Shown in pieces: positions 23,595-34,848 of a stretch of 64,000 bases of DNA (the stretch's first letter is position 1; each line of letters starts with the position of its first letter). The notes under the pieces were generated by a model. That model did no database searches. It was not told the origin of the DNA and was given only the letters and a program-made list of their open reading frames with translations. Both the position numbers and the translations under genes were made by a program. Origin of the DNA: Pomphorhynchus laevis (taxonomy: Eukaryota; Acanthocephala; Palaeacanthocephala; Echinorhynchida; Pomphorhynchidae); NCBI GenBank assembly GCA_012934845.2, contig WNNJ02000690.1, forward strand, positions 1 through 64,000. The letters run 5' to 3'.

Positions 23595-23850
23595 TCGTCT
23601 TCTTTTTCTTCAGCTTTTGTTCCGCTTCGTTACGGAGTCCGCTTTCCGATGGGCTTTATTGATGGTTGATGTTCGTTTGCACGAAGAACGCGGCCGCATT
23701 AATGCAGTCGCCTTTCGCGAAATTCGTTGAGACACCATTTCATATTGTTGATGCGACGGTTTTGTTTTACGACTGGCTTGTCACGAAGTATATCGCCAAC
23801 CTCCCTCCTTTCTCAGCTCGGGCTTAAGACCGGCCATGGCGAAGTTATAA
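23595..23850 (-). mobile_element. GC-richer short retroelement fragment (RTE-type 3' end or SINE)
   Basis: A 250 bp island of balanced composition inside very A/T-rich DNA. Read on the minus strand it starts CATGGCCGGTCTTAAGCCC and GGAGGGAGGTTGG. It ends with GGACTCCGTAACGAAGCGG, then a purine tail of AAG repeats. The end mirrors the 3' end of RTE F, which also has a GG(A/C)CCCC/GACTCCG-type block followed by an AAG-repeat tail. That suggests it used RTE machinery. No coding capacity was seen. Confidence 0.5.
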
Positions 23851-26369
23851 AATATTTATCTATTAAATTATTTAAATGATTTAACTGACGAATACACTAA
23901 TTGAATAAATCAAATCAGTTAAGTGAGTTACGTATTTTATACTATTTATAAATAAAAATATTTCTAAATAAAATTTAAATAATAAATAATATATTAATCT
24001 ATTAAATAATATTAATATATTATTTTAATCCAGAGTGTATTATTAACTATCCGTAGAGTTTAACAAAAACTTGTGGTTTGCGAAAACCACAAGCACACGG
24101 TTCTACAAACAAGCACTCATTTGATCCGCAAGCGTCAGCAAGTTGGATAACATTTCTATGCTATCAAAATGTCACCAAGGTCATTAAAATGACCTGAGTA
24201 TCAGGTCGAAAATTCGAATAAAATCTTTGTATATATTTGGGAAATGAAAATAGATCCACATATTTGAATATTCGCATAGCGGTGACGTCTTTTTAACTTT
24301 TTATTTTTTAAATTGAAGTGACAAGCTACAAACTAGTGACTTTGGATTCGATTATTTGCACAGAAGGATAACGCGCATATATCAGAGTTGTCGTCTAAAT
24401 TGAATCATGTCCACCACCGTTTTGCACTATGAAAATACGGTGATGCATCTACATTTAATCAATGTCTATTTATTTAGAAAATAGGAATAAATAAAAAATT
24501 AATTATTTTTTCAATAAACAAAAATGTATTTACAAGATTCCGAAGTTAATGTCCAATAATCCGGATTAGTAGAGTACATTGTTACTACTAATCACGATTG
24601 AAGTGATTACGCGAAAATGATAAGCGAAATCAGCAAAGTTCATTCAGAGAACACGTACGTAATAAGCATATCCAGATAGTTCTTACTGATTTATACAATC
24701 GGCAAAATGAAATAAAAAGCGGTCGATAGAAGTTCTACTCTGGTGGATTTGGTTTGCGTGATATTTGTAATATTAATATTTGTAGGAACAAAGGAAAATC
24801 AAAGACCAAAGAAATTATTCAATATTTCAATGGCAACTGCCATCATTAGGGAAAGAAAATTGTTACAGTTTTAACTGGGGAGGGGTTTTATATTGCGAGA
24901 GAAATCTTTACATAGCATTTTACTATGAAGGCTGTGCATACGGACGGGAAAGAAAAAGCATATTTTTTTAAAGAAAACGACGGTTTTCTTGTTACGTAAA
25001 AGAATATGTAAGCATTGAACACAAAATATTTTTTTGTATACATTTATTGATCAAATGTAAACGATAAAACCTCGATTTTGTGATTTAAGGTATCATTTTA
25101 TTTTTTAATTTGAGTTTTTAATATATTGTGTAAACAAATATTTATACATTCGATTCCAAAATGTTTGGTTACGAAATTTTTTCTCTTAATAAAGAATTTA
25201 AAAACTTTGAAGTGTTTAAATTTAAAGTTATTTTCGAGAAAGTATTTTTTGGAGTAATTTGCGTGAATAATATTTTTAAGAAAATTAAATAAAAAATAAA
25301 GGATCATGTGCTAATATTCTTTAATAATTTCTTATTTAATATGAATCGTTAGTTCATTACACAATTAATCAATATTTTTACAGTTAATTAACTTAAGTAT
25401 AATGACTAATACTTAATTATAATTTTAATAATTAATTCTGTATTTCTGGTCATCATACAAAATTTTTTGAATTTAAAATAATAAGTAAAGGTTTATAAAA
25501 GTGGATATTGTGGATATGCATCCACTTACAAGTCCAATATTGTGGAGCGGTGGCCACAGTTTGAGGAAAATGGATGCAACATGGAGACGAAGAAAGTCAC
25601 TCAAAGGAAGATTTACGAAGGAGAGGCGGATTCGGTAAGTGTAGGAAGATGCAGATTTGAGGGCTGGTTTTAATAAAAGAGTCGAAAAGTGACACAAAGA
25701 ATACGGAATAGAATGCAGTTTTCCATAGTTAGTCAGTTGAGTGTAGCGAGGACCCTTTTAGCCTTAGACCTTTGTGAAGTCGTGACTAAACAATTATGCA
25801 AATACAATTGTTCTCAAGTTTCATTTTAAATTTGACATATAAAATCAATACAGTAAGAAACGGACATACCGATACGAGTGTGTTAGTCAGCGCATGTGAA
25901 TTGCAGATGAATTCTAAATTCATCAACACCATCTTACAATTGCGATCGGTATAATCGACAAAATTTACATAGTGACTAGTGTTATATTGCATCAGTTGTT
26001 TTATGCTTATGAATTTATCACCTCATTTTTACATTAAGTCATTAATTTTTAAAATCTTTAGTAAACTTACTATTTCGAAATAATATAAATTTTACACAAA
26101 ACTAAGTTATTTAGTCAAACAATTATTAGAATTAAATAACAATTTCGCTTAAATACGGAATGCATATTGAACATGATTTCGAGTTATAACATATACTACA
26201 ATTTTATAATTCCACTCTTATTTAGTCAACCTTATTTAGTAATAATTGGCTTTATTTGATTAGCATTATAATAAACTAATGTAATTGATAGAATAAAAGA
26301 ATGAATTAACGTAGCAAGTTATATATGATATTTTAATCTTAAATAATTAGAAACAATATTTTAAATAAC
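23851..26369. other. AT-rich intergenic DNA, no gene recognised
   Basis: About 2.5 kb with only short frames lacking motifs (for example minus 25098-25307, 25473-25697 and 25786-25992). One short hairpin lies at about 24070-24093 (CTTGTGGTTT...AAACCACAAG). I see no RNA gene or element ends. Confidence 0.45.
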
Positions 26370-26524
26370 TATTGGAGCTGGATCAGAGAAAAGACGGAAT
26401 TATTATTGATATTTCGCTAACTACTGCTAGCATCTTCAGAAAATTACTAATTTTCCGAAGATGCTAACAGCAGTCTGCGAAATACCAAAAATAATTTCTT
26501 TTCTTTGATCCAGCTTCAATAATT
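26370..26524. repeat. Foldback repeat, two ~77 bp arms with almost no loop
   Basis: The left arm (26370-26446) begins TATTGGAGCTGGATCAGAG. The right arm (26448-26524) ends CTTTGATCCAGCTTCAATA. They are imperfect reverse complements centred at 26447. Read toward the outside, each arm contains a GAAGATGCTA...GCGAAATA block. Similar single blocks occur at 37478-37510 and, in part, at 21470-21493. The foldback abuts the 3' tail of LINE E. Confidence 0.8.
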
Positions 26525-29500
26525 ATTTATTATTATTCCAATACATACCAAAGCCAAAATGCTATTCAGGCAGAGTCCAAAAAATAAAACAAAAGCAAAT
26601 GGTCAGTCAACGTAGCTAATTAGGGTATTCCAGTGGTAGTGTTGAATGGCGGCATTGTTCATGTATCCATTTGTAGCATCGTGATTTAAACGTTCTCAAA
26701 CTGGGGGCTGCAACGACTTCTTCAGGCAACGAATTCCACATGTTAATTCCTCTCCTTGAGAGTCTATACACTTTTGGTAATCTGTCAAATCTAAATTTAT
26801 ACAAGACTCTGCTATGTCCCCGCAACTGATCTACCCGCCTAGTGATTACATCGGTGGGATAACCTACCACATCATTCGACATATGCCATATACATAGCAT
26901 TTCCAAGGATATGAACCTCTCACGTACCGACAACATCCCAATACGACTTAGACGTACATAATAGTCAATACCACTTAAGCCAATACAGAGCCTCGATCCG
27001 CGCCTAAGAATAGACTCCAGGTCTAACAGTTCTTGCTTAGTGACAGGGAAACAAGCCTAAATGCAGTACTCCAAGTGTGGCCTGACGATGGAGATGAATA
27101 ACCTCTTGAACATGTGACAGCTTAACCTGAGGAATGCATTTTTAATACAATATAACGCCCTAGTAGCTTTACATAGAAAGAAGTCGGTGTTCAACTTTGT
27201 TTTCAAGGATCTATGGACAATATTCCCTAAATCCTTATGATGAGACACCTCCTTTTAGACCATATCTTTAATAAAGTACCTTAGAGTTTCAATAGGGCGA
27301 CCTAGTTGCATGAGGACACATTTATCAACATTCAACCGTAGTCCGGTAGAATCGCACCACTTGATCAGGGAGTTTAGATCATTTTGTAACGATACTCGAT
27401 CAGCAGGACTTCTAATGATCGACCAAATCTTTAGATCGTCTGCAAACGCTAGATGAGAGCATGATAAGCGGAGTAGCAGATCATTAATGAAGATTATAAA
27501 GAGCAGTGGGCCAAGGACTGATCCCTGCGGTACGCCAGAATTAATATTTACAGAATAAGAAAACATGCCCCACACACAAACTCGGAAAGACCTATTCGAT
27601 AGAAATTCCCTGACCCACTCACAAATATATGAATAAAGTCCATAGTGATACAGTAAAGACACTTAGTGTGGTACCCTATCAAAAGCTTTCGAAAAATCAA
27701 GGAATACTGTATGAACCTGAAACCCAGCCCCCAGAGCATCAGCCCATTTTTCACGCGCTGTTAGTAGGTTAGTAAGGCATGAACGTCCGATTCTGAAACC
27801 ATGTTGAGATTCAACCAATATGTGATTACGATCCAAATGATCCCTAATTCTACTAGCAATGATTCTTTCTAAAAGTTTGCAGAATACGCTAGTTAAGCTA
27901 ATGGGCCGAAAGTCCGCGCAAAAGCTAGCAGGATGCTTTTTGGGAATAGGCACCACAATTGCACACTTCCAACTGTCGGGAATTCAAGATGTGTCTAAGC
28001 TGTATCTGAAGAACATAGTTAAATCATTGCTCAGTTCGTTCGCTAGGGATTTGACGAGGAAGGGGGCGATATTGTCTGGTCCCGGAGATGTAAACGAATC
28101 GAGCTTCATAACCTCGTTCAACACCTCATCCACTCTGAGTGGACGAACACAACACCGATGAGCAACCGGAACATACTTCCAACTAAAGTCATGCAGTTTG
28201 TTAGAGGTCAAAGCCTGTACCAAGAAGCCATCAGCTAAATGTTGGGCGATTAGAGACGGATCGGTCAAAGTTTCAGTTGGCGTTTGTATTGAGATAATTG
28301 TGGCGACAAGTGTTCTGTTGTTTCTTACATAAGACCAAAACCTCCTAGGATTCAAATATGCATCCCTGGCGACATTATCTTCGTACGAATAGCGTTTCTG
28401 AAATTTTAGCCGATTGCATAAGTTCCGAGAGTCGATGTAGGCACGTTTTGAAGCAGAAGAACGCCTAAATTCGCGCCACAATTTGTTGCGGGATCTTATA
28501 GCATCAAGAAGCTCTCTGTCGAACCAAGGAGGATGTCCATGCTTGAACTTGCAGGCACGTAGCGGAGCAAAGATATCAGAAATTCGCATCAATTCATCAT
28601 GGAGCAGATCAAAGACTACAGGAACCTCCAAACCGAAGTGGATACGAAGACTATCACATATACCTTTTGGGAAGCTTGCAGCTAGTTGACTAGCATCAAC
28701 ACCTACCCAACAACGTTTTTTAAAATTAGAGTTTTGTGAGGCTCTGTTGAACAGCGACAGCCGCATAGAGAGTACACAGTGATCGCTATTGCCAATTGGT
28801 GCGTCATAACGAACACCTAAAACGTCACCCAAACACTTAGTAAAGACCAAATCGAGTATAGAAGGCGTCCCTGTCACACAAGTAGGTTCTTTAATATGTT
28901 GAAATAGTAGCATCTCGAGTAACAGAAAGTCACTCAGTACTTTCCCAATTCCGTGAATTGGTCGTGAATGACTATTTTTCCAGTCTATTTGGGGGATATT
29001 GAAGTCACCCAGGAGCAAAATCAGAGGATACGAAGATAAACTCAGCAAATGTGATTTAAGAGAGTCAAATCTTAATTCATAGGACGGAGAACGGTAAAGG
29101 ACGCAGAATCGGGATCGTTGACCATTTCCCAGTGTAAAAGCAAGACCTTCAAAGGAATAACCAATATCGTCGCGAAAAGCCGAGATATTCGATACCAGGA
29201 GACTATTTCGCACATAGGCGGCTACCCCACCTCCACGTTTACCACATGAGCGATCCGAACGTATTAAAAAATAGTTAGGGATGGCAACACAGTCATCCGA
29301 AATGTCAGAATGTAGCCATGTTTCGGTTATACAAAATACATCAAAACGTTTCGAAGCAACTATGAATTTAATTTCCGAGAACTGAGCCAGGAGACTACGA
29401 ACATTTGAATAACCGACAAAAATGTTCGTATAATGGGAAAATTTGACACGCTCGGTGACACTATCGAAGTCTACTAGTTTTCCTACACACGAACCATCAC

Positions 29501-29600
29501 TACTAAAGAGGTCTGACCCTACAGAAGTAAGGGATGCCACCAGACAGTCGGACGCCACTTGACCACCCGAAAATAAAAAATGGATCAGTATCAACTATTA
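26525..29600 (-). mobile_element. LINE E: CR1-like retrotransposon, ORF2 complete but stopped
   Basis: Minus-strand element with ORF2 (29594-26616), a ~75 bp 3' region and an AAT-rich tail at about 26545-26525. No ORF1 lies upstream, so the copy is 5'-truncated just before ORF2 or belongs to a variant without visible ORF1. The protein is of the same family as LINE D. Four in-frame stops and no frameshift indicate moderate age, younger than LINE C. Confidence 0.85.
26616..29594 (-). pseudogene. ORF2 of LINE E (endonuclease + RT), single frame with four stops
   Basis: One frame runs through 29594-26616 and is broken only by stops at 27984-27986, 27663-27665, 27255-27257 and 27057-27059. Endonuclease: FVGYSNVRSLLAQFSEIKF, CITETWLHSDI, GKRGGGVAAYVRN, VLYRSPSYE, LLGDFNIPQIDW, GNSDHCVLSMRL; all catalytic signatures are kept. 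Linker: PPWFDRELLDAIRSRNKLW. RT: SPGPDNIAPFLVK, VPIPKKHPASFCADFRPISL, HGFRIGRSCLTNLL, VFLDFSKAFDRVPH, SGVPQGSVLGPLLFIIFI, LAFADDLKIW. The C-terminus is GINMWNSLPEEVVAAPSLR. Inferred role: element replication. This copy is dead because the stops split the RT. Confidence 0.88.
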
Positions 29601-30335
29601 AAAAAACAATATTTTCTCCACAGCTAATATTTACTTGTTTAATTTTAATAAAGAAAGAATATTGAATAAAACCAGAAACTTTAAAATAACTTTATAAATA
29701 TAAAATAGTTTTAATACTTGAAAAAAAAATCAAATACAAAAAAAATACTTTATAAATACCTCTTATTGCTAAATATTTCAAGATAAAAATCGTTTCAATG
29801 TTTGAATAATTTAATTTCAATAAGTATAAAATTTAAAAACAAAAAATCATGATAATCCAAAGGGTGTTTATGAAACATCTTTTGCCAACAGTGACTATAG
29901 AACATCGATTAACTTTTCCTGTACGGATATGGCTTAAAAAGTGTAATTTTAAAGTATTAAAATCGAATAATTTCTCAACTCAGATATCGGATGTGGTTTA
30001 ATTTAATAACCTTAGTCCCAAGCACTCGATCCGGTACCGCATACCTCCAGTTTAAGCTTATAGCTCATTAAGTAAGATTTATCAGGCTATTATGTTTAAA
30101 TTCTCAAAACGTGGAAATATCGACGATGCGACAAAATTTCTTTTTGAACGATATCAGTTGCATGCCGCACAAAATAGTGTGAATTGAGCATTTCCTAAGA
30201 TGAACTATATGCCGTTAACATGCAAAGGATCTGCGAATGCGCTGTTATTAATTTGTATTGATTTTCTCTGCAACATTGCTATGAATATCACTAATTAAGT
30301 ATTCTACTTAGTTGGGGTGGGAGAAAATCAATAAA
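29601..30335. other. AT-rich spacer
   Basis: No gene was found. Near 30190-30240 there is a plus-orientation copy of a short segment (CCTAAGATGAACTATATGCC) that reappears inverted at about 30345-30395 and again near 39148-39170. Pieces of the large inverted repeat therefore begin here. Confidence 0.45.
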
Positions 30336-30667
30336 ATCGAGATTGCAAGTATTCTTTGCATAATGACGACGTGTAGTGCACCTTAGGAAATAATTTACTC
30401 CGAACCATCCATAGAATATAACATTATATACTCGGGATGGTTTGCGGTTAATTAGTTACACTTGACCCGAAAGCAATTCTACATGATATCTTAGGACAAA
30501 CACTATTTTTTATATTTTTATAAAAAATATTGTTATTAAATATTTTGATAGTAAACGAATTAGAATCAATTATTACGCAACTTCGAAATAATATATATAT
30601 ATATTAAAATAAGAAGAAAAATGTAAATATTTAATAATATATAGATTATTATTTCTTCTGATTGTGG

Positions 30668-31544
30668 CACGTTATTATACTCACAGATATTAGTTCTATT
30701 CTTGATACAGCAGAACGTTACAAATCAGCCTGTGTGGGTCTCATTAGCTGCTGACACAAACTTACATTTTATGTTTACCCCTATTATCTGCTTACTCCGT
30801 TCACTGGTGCTTATCGGATTTGAACTTAGGTCATCTGCATCGCGATTCAACGTTATATCCACTAGGCTGGTTGCTCCGGTGAACTATAATATACAAATAT
30901 ACATTTATGTATATTACTTTTTGGTAGGGGCTCGTGTTCTAACAATATATTAGAAATCTACCCTATGCGTGTGATCCGCTTGTTGTATCACCGTTTTTCA
31001 CGCTGAGATTTGCAACGAATGTTTTTAATTTGGTAGGATATGTAAGCTCAATACCTCACAGGTATTGTTCCTATTCTTGATACAGCAGGACCCTACTAAT
31101 CAGCCTGGGTTGGTTCATCAGTTGCTGATCTGGACCTGCATTTCACGTTTCAGCTTTTATAATCTGCTTACTCCGTACACTTGTGCTGATCTAATCGGAT
31201 CACTTTTGATCACAGTAACAGAATGAAAAAGTGTGATCCGGCTAGCGGATCACACATAGGGTAAGTTTCTAATAGATCGTTAGAATACGATCCCCTACCA
31301 AAAGTAATATACAGAAATGTATATCTACACCATTGGAGCAACCAGCCTAGTGGATGCAGCGTTGAATCGCGATACAAGTCTTGAGTTTGAATCCGATCAG
31401 GACCAGTGTACGGAGTAAGGAGAAAAAAAGGGTCATAATGTGATATAAAGGTCTCGGTCAGAAACTGATGATACCCAGGCAGGCCAATTAGTAGCGTCAT
31501 CTGTATCAAAAATAGGAACAATACCTGTGAGTATAATATCGTGC
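30668..31544. mobile_element. tRNA-derived SINE cluster: two inverted copies and a third partial copy
   Basis: The plus-strand copy (about 31244-31544) has a Pol III A box, CCAGCCTAGTGGATGCAG (about 31342), and a B box, GAGTTTGAATCC (31383-31394). Both are very close to tRNA consensus. The minus-strand copy (30980-30668) repeats the same head (CCAGCCTAGTGGATATAACG) and body. A third copy on the minus strand (about 31200-31045) lacks the tRNA head. The shared tail contains GGACCAGTGTACGGAGTAAG and ends AGGAACAATACCTGTGAG. The A/B boxes and tRNA-like spacing support a SINE. The paired copies also share ~90 bp beyond the head, so they may be an inverted duplication rather than two insertions. 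Confidence 0.8.
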
Positions 31545-32050
31545 TACAGTCAGAAAAACTTTAGCTTGCATATGCAATCAAATTAAATTTATAGATTATT
31601 ATGCAATTTGAATATTATCGTCACACATGGAATGACTGAACATACGTAGTGACTTTGAATATTGCAAAAATAATTCGGTTCTATTTCTTAGTCTGATGAG
31701 GATATATATAATGTTGCCTGGTGTTTATGCCTCCTCATGAGGAAAACATAGTGATTTATTCATGGGTACACCGGTTGGTGTCTCAGAGTAGGTGTAATAA
31801 CAAATTATATTAAAATAAGCACTTCGGATATTTGATTGCTTGACATTTTTAATCTGGTTTGAATCTGTTTGGTAAAATGAATATGGAATTGTAGCCAACG
31901 TTAACTGACAACCGTTATTCTTATCATTAAAGATAAAATGGCTTTGTCACTAGACTGAAGTTTCCAACAGTTTTAGTTGGCAACCTCTTCGGAATACGTA
32001 TATCTTTCAACATTCAAATCAAAAATTAGCCAAAAGGCATTGATGCGAGT

Positions 32051-32470
32051 TCACTTCGAATTTATACAGGGTACTTTTTGAGCACTCGAAATGATGTTCA
32101 ACAATTTAAATTTGATATTTAATGCATGATAATGTCTCTTATATAACAATGTGTTATATTTGATTAACTTGATATCTCTATTATAGACACTTATTTTGTT
32201 CAAGAGCGAATAAGCATATCGGATATTAAATAACTTGAAATTTTTATAACTCCTAATTTTTCTGAACAGATTAGTCGATAATTTACAATCGGATTTAAGA
32301 TTAGGGGTCATAAGGAGGAACTGCCATATTACCATATTTTGGCTCTTAATCATCAACCCAAAAGATTCGAGTGAATACATGTTAATCATATGTAATGAAG
32401 TATTCCAGACATCCCAAATCACAGAAATGATTTGCTTGTAGATAATTATTTCACTATGAAACGTTATCAA
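32051..32470 (-). CDS. Open frame of 139 codons in the left inner arm, unknown
   Basis: The frame begins MITFHSEIIIYKQIISVIWD and ends SSAQKVPCINSK. It is lysine-, isoleucine- and tyrosine-rich with several hydrophobic stretches but no clear signal peptide or domain. The mirror copy at 38021-38440 encodes the same protein except Met versus Ile at residue 28. The frame ends at the TGA complementary to 32051-32053. No family is recognised. It may be a chance open frame preserved because the DNA arms are recent copies, or a gene of the inverted-repeat element. Confidence 0.3.
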   Translation of the reverse strand: MITFHSEIIIYKQIISVIWDVWNTSLHMINMYSLESFGLMIKSQNMVIWQFLLMTPNLKSDCKLSTNLFRKIRSYKNFKLFNIRYAYSLLNKISVYNRDIKLIKYNTLLYKRHYHALNIKFKLLNIISSAQKVPCINSK

Positions 32471-33039
32471 AACTTATACTACAAACTAAAGTTTGAGCTG
32501 CAAAATCTGATTTAGCGATTTACCTGATAGCGCTCATAAAATCATTTTTAACAAATTTTGAGACTTTTACGGTCCGGCATAGTTTTCGTAAACTTTAAAA
32601 CGAAAATAATAATTTTGAAACTGAAAAAACAACTGAAACTAACTTTTATTTTAAAATTACCGCTAATAAATCAACTTTATTTATTTTTGATTTCTTTGAT
32701 CTCTATCTATTGATTTTATTTATTAAACGGACAAAGTGAAAGATTATATATCGTCAAATTTTGCTTCTAAAATTCGACTTATTTGGCTATAAAAATATAA
32801 AAAACCGGTCTCTCTCAAATTTATCGATAAAATAAATATAAAATACTAAACCCATAATCTTCTTCCATTAAAATATATAGTTATTACAGGAACAAAGAAG
32901 CAACAATTATCCTTGATTTGAAACTAAAAATATTATCATTTATTTGTTCTATATATTATTTCATATATATGAACTATTTCATTAGTTCATATATTTGTTC
33001 TATATTATTTATTTGTTATTATCTGTTCTAACTATCACT

Positions 33040-33755
33040 TAATTTGTGAGAGAAAAGGCTATCACACATAATTTACTAAAATGTGGTTTTCCGCTTTGGG
33101 CTATTAAGAAAGCAAAATTTAAATCTTTAGCGAAAAAAAAATAAAGTTTTTGGTCCTAAAGAAAAGAATACATCATATAGGAATACCTTTTGTTAGTAAC
33201 AAGTGGAATTTAGTATTTTCAAAGTTTATTAACAATAACATAAAAAATAGTTGTATTCACCAAGTGCACATTTTTAAGAGAAAATTACCTAAACTTCACA
33301 ACATTTTTAAGCGTAAACCAGATTTTAACAAAGATGCCATAGTTTATAAAATACCTTGTAAAGAATTCGAACAGGTATATGTTGGTCAAACTGGTCAAGG
33401 TTTGGTTAAGCGTATTAAACAACATAATTATAATGTACGTAAAGGGACCAATTCTATTGCTGTTGCTCAGCATTTTGTGAGTTTACTCAACAATTTGTTA
33501 GTATATTTCATTTTTATTACATTGTAATTTAAATAAGCCTATAATATTGTTACATACGGTTTGCAATTTAGTAAATATGTGTAATTTGTGATTTGTTTTG
33601 TTTGATGACATCTTTTATTAACTCGAGAGTTTTAAATTTTTTTACTGAAATTTTTTAATTTATTTTTTAAGAATTCCAAATTTTAATTATTAGTATAGTT
33701 ATTATAGGAACGAAGAAGAAGTATATTTCTTCTTCGTTCCTATAATAAGTTAGCC
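33040..33755 (+). mobile_element. Penelope-like fragment (RT C-terminus + GIY-YIG), broken
   Basis: Fossil. LLKCGFPLWAIKKAK (about 33076) corresponds to the RYPKWAI-type segment after the RT in PLEs. It is followed by a GIY-YIG nuclease: AIVYKIPCKEFEQVYVGQTG (about 33337-33396) and RIKQHNYNVRKGTNS. The RT core is absent. A related but diverged sequence flanks it: GTTATTACAGGAACAAAGAA at about 32880 and GTTATTATAGGAACGAAGAA at about 33698. The second is followed by its own inverse (TTCTTCTTCGTTCCTATAATAA), forming a palindrome. Such direct and inverted terminal copies are known for PLEs. It is broken, with few breaks in the remaining part, and sits inside the large inverted repeat. Confidence 0.7.
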
Positions 33756-34370
33756 AAACAAAAGTTAGCGAAATTTTATATCAAAAATAATTTCCTCTCC
33801 AATTATTATTTAAAATTTTGATATTCTTGCTAAAACTTGTAATTTATCTCTTTGATTTTGTTAAAATTTTTGAATTTGAACACTCGCGATTAAGCGTTAC
33901 TTTCGAAATAATTAATAATTAAATAATTAATTAATGATTTATAAATATAAAGCTTTAATTAATTTATTTATAGATTTATATTTTATAATTAATTAATTAT
34001 TAATTATAATTATTGCTCACTTAATGTAAAAATAATTATACATGTATAAATAAACCTTTTAACGATGGACTTATTAATAATGCAAATGTTTGCTAAAACA
34101 TTTTCTGCTTTACAAAGTGATAAACCAATTATTTAAAATGTACTGATTTTTAAATAGTAGCGTTTTTCCAATTTAAAATATCAAGAAATGTTTTTATCTC
34201 GTGTTGTAAGACAAATAATTTCATAATATGATACTTTTCATGCATAAAAGAGTTTGTCTCTGAATATATAACAGTAAGTTCTAATTTTTGTGAGGAACTT
34301 TATATTTTCTACAGAAATTAAAACGTTTTGGTTTTTATAGTCAATTGATAATAAATTTTTTATTAGTCAA
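33756..34370. other. AT-rich spacer
   Basis: Low-complexity A/T DNA with no coding signal. Confidence 0.4.
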
Positions 34371-34516
34371 TTCATAACAATTGACTTTTATTTTAAATTT
34401 CAATTATAAATTTAAACTTGGTATAAGCATAATAAGTTAGATAATTATTTATTATTTATTTTATTTTTAATTTATATAGAGTAGAAAATACGTAGACTCA
34501 GTTATCTAATCTGATT
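34371..34516 (+). repeat. Dispersed AT-rich repeat, family X, copy 2
   Basis: Starts TATTAGTCAATTCATAACAA, continues TTGACTTTTATTTTAAATTT, and ends TACGTAGACTCAGTTATCTA then ATCTGATT. A LINE B fragment begins immediately after it. Confidence 0.75.
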
Positions 34517-34519
34517 AAT

Positions 34520-34700
34520 TAATGAAGTCAAATGGAAATTTTCGTGTTGTTCACAATCGTCCGAAAATTCGTTGGCGATCAGTTTCTCCTCATCGCCTCC
34601 TTCTCACGGGAATTTCGATTATCGCTCGTATTGCATTGATCTACTGAAAATCCGCTCTATCCAAAATAAAACTAACCTTCTTCTCAACACATTTTAGCAT
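34520..34700 (+). mobile_element. Fragment of LINE B family (ORF1 end / ORF2 start)
   Basis: The translation NGNFRVVHNRPKIRWRS matches the LINE B ORF1 end (DGNFQVVHTRPKIRWRF). The following bases match the start of its ORF2 with shifts. Both ends are cut. It is sandwiched between family X copy 2 and sequence preceding RTE F. Confidence 0.7.
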
Positions 34701-34848
34701 CATTTGCGTTTTATTAATAATGATTGATTGAATTTTGAGGTTTTAACTTTATTTTTTACAGTAATAGCAACTATGGTGTCTATAAGAATCATTTAAGTGA
34801 ACATTTATAAGAATCATTTATGTAATGCCTAAAAGGAGCAATTACATT

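Larger units (their letters stand above)
30336..32482. repeat. Left arm of a large nested inverted repeat
   Basis: The outer part (30336-~30590) is an imperfect reverse complement of ~38930-39205. It includes a block around 30478-30560 (CTTAGGACAAACACTATTTT) and a hairpin near 30404-30443. A SINE cluster interrupts it (30668-31544). The inner part (~31697-32482) is an almost perfect reverse complement of 38008-38795. The boundary of high identity is sharp: ATGAGG at about 31697 matches the right arm, while sequence outward of it diverges abruptly. Confidence 0.85.

Noticed and set aside
31342-31415. Functional tRNA gene at the SINE head
   Set aside because: The A and B boxes are good, but a cloverleaf with proper acceptor and anticodon stems could not be drawn, and the sequence continues as a repeated SINE body.
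31692-31700. CTGATGAGG near the edge of the left inner arm as a ribozyme core
   Set aside because: No partner GAAA block or stem follows within a plausible distance.
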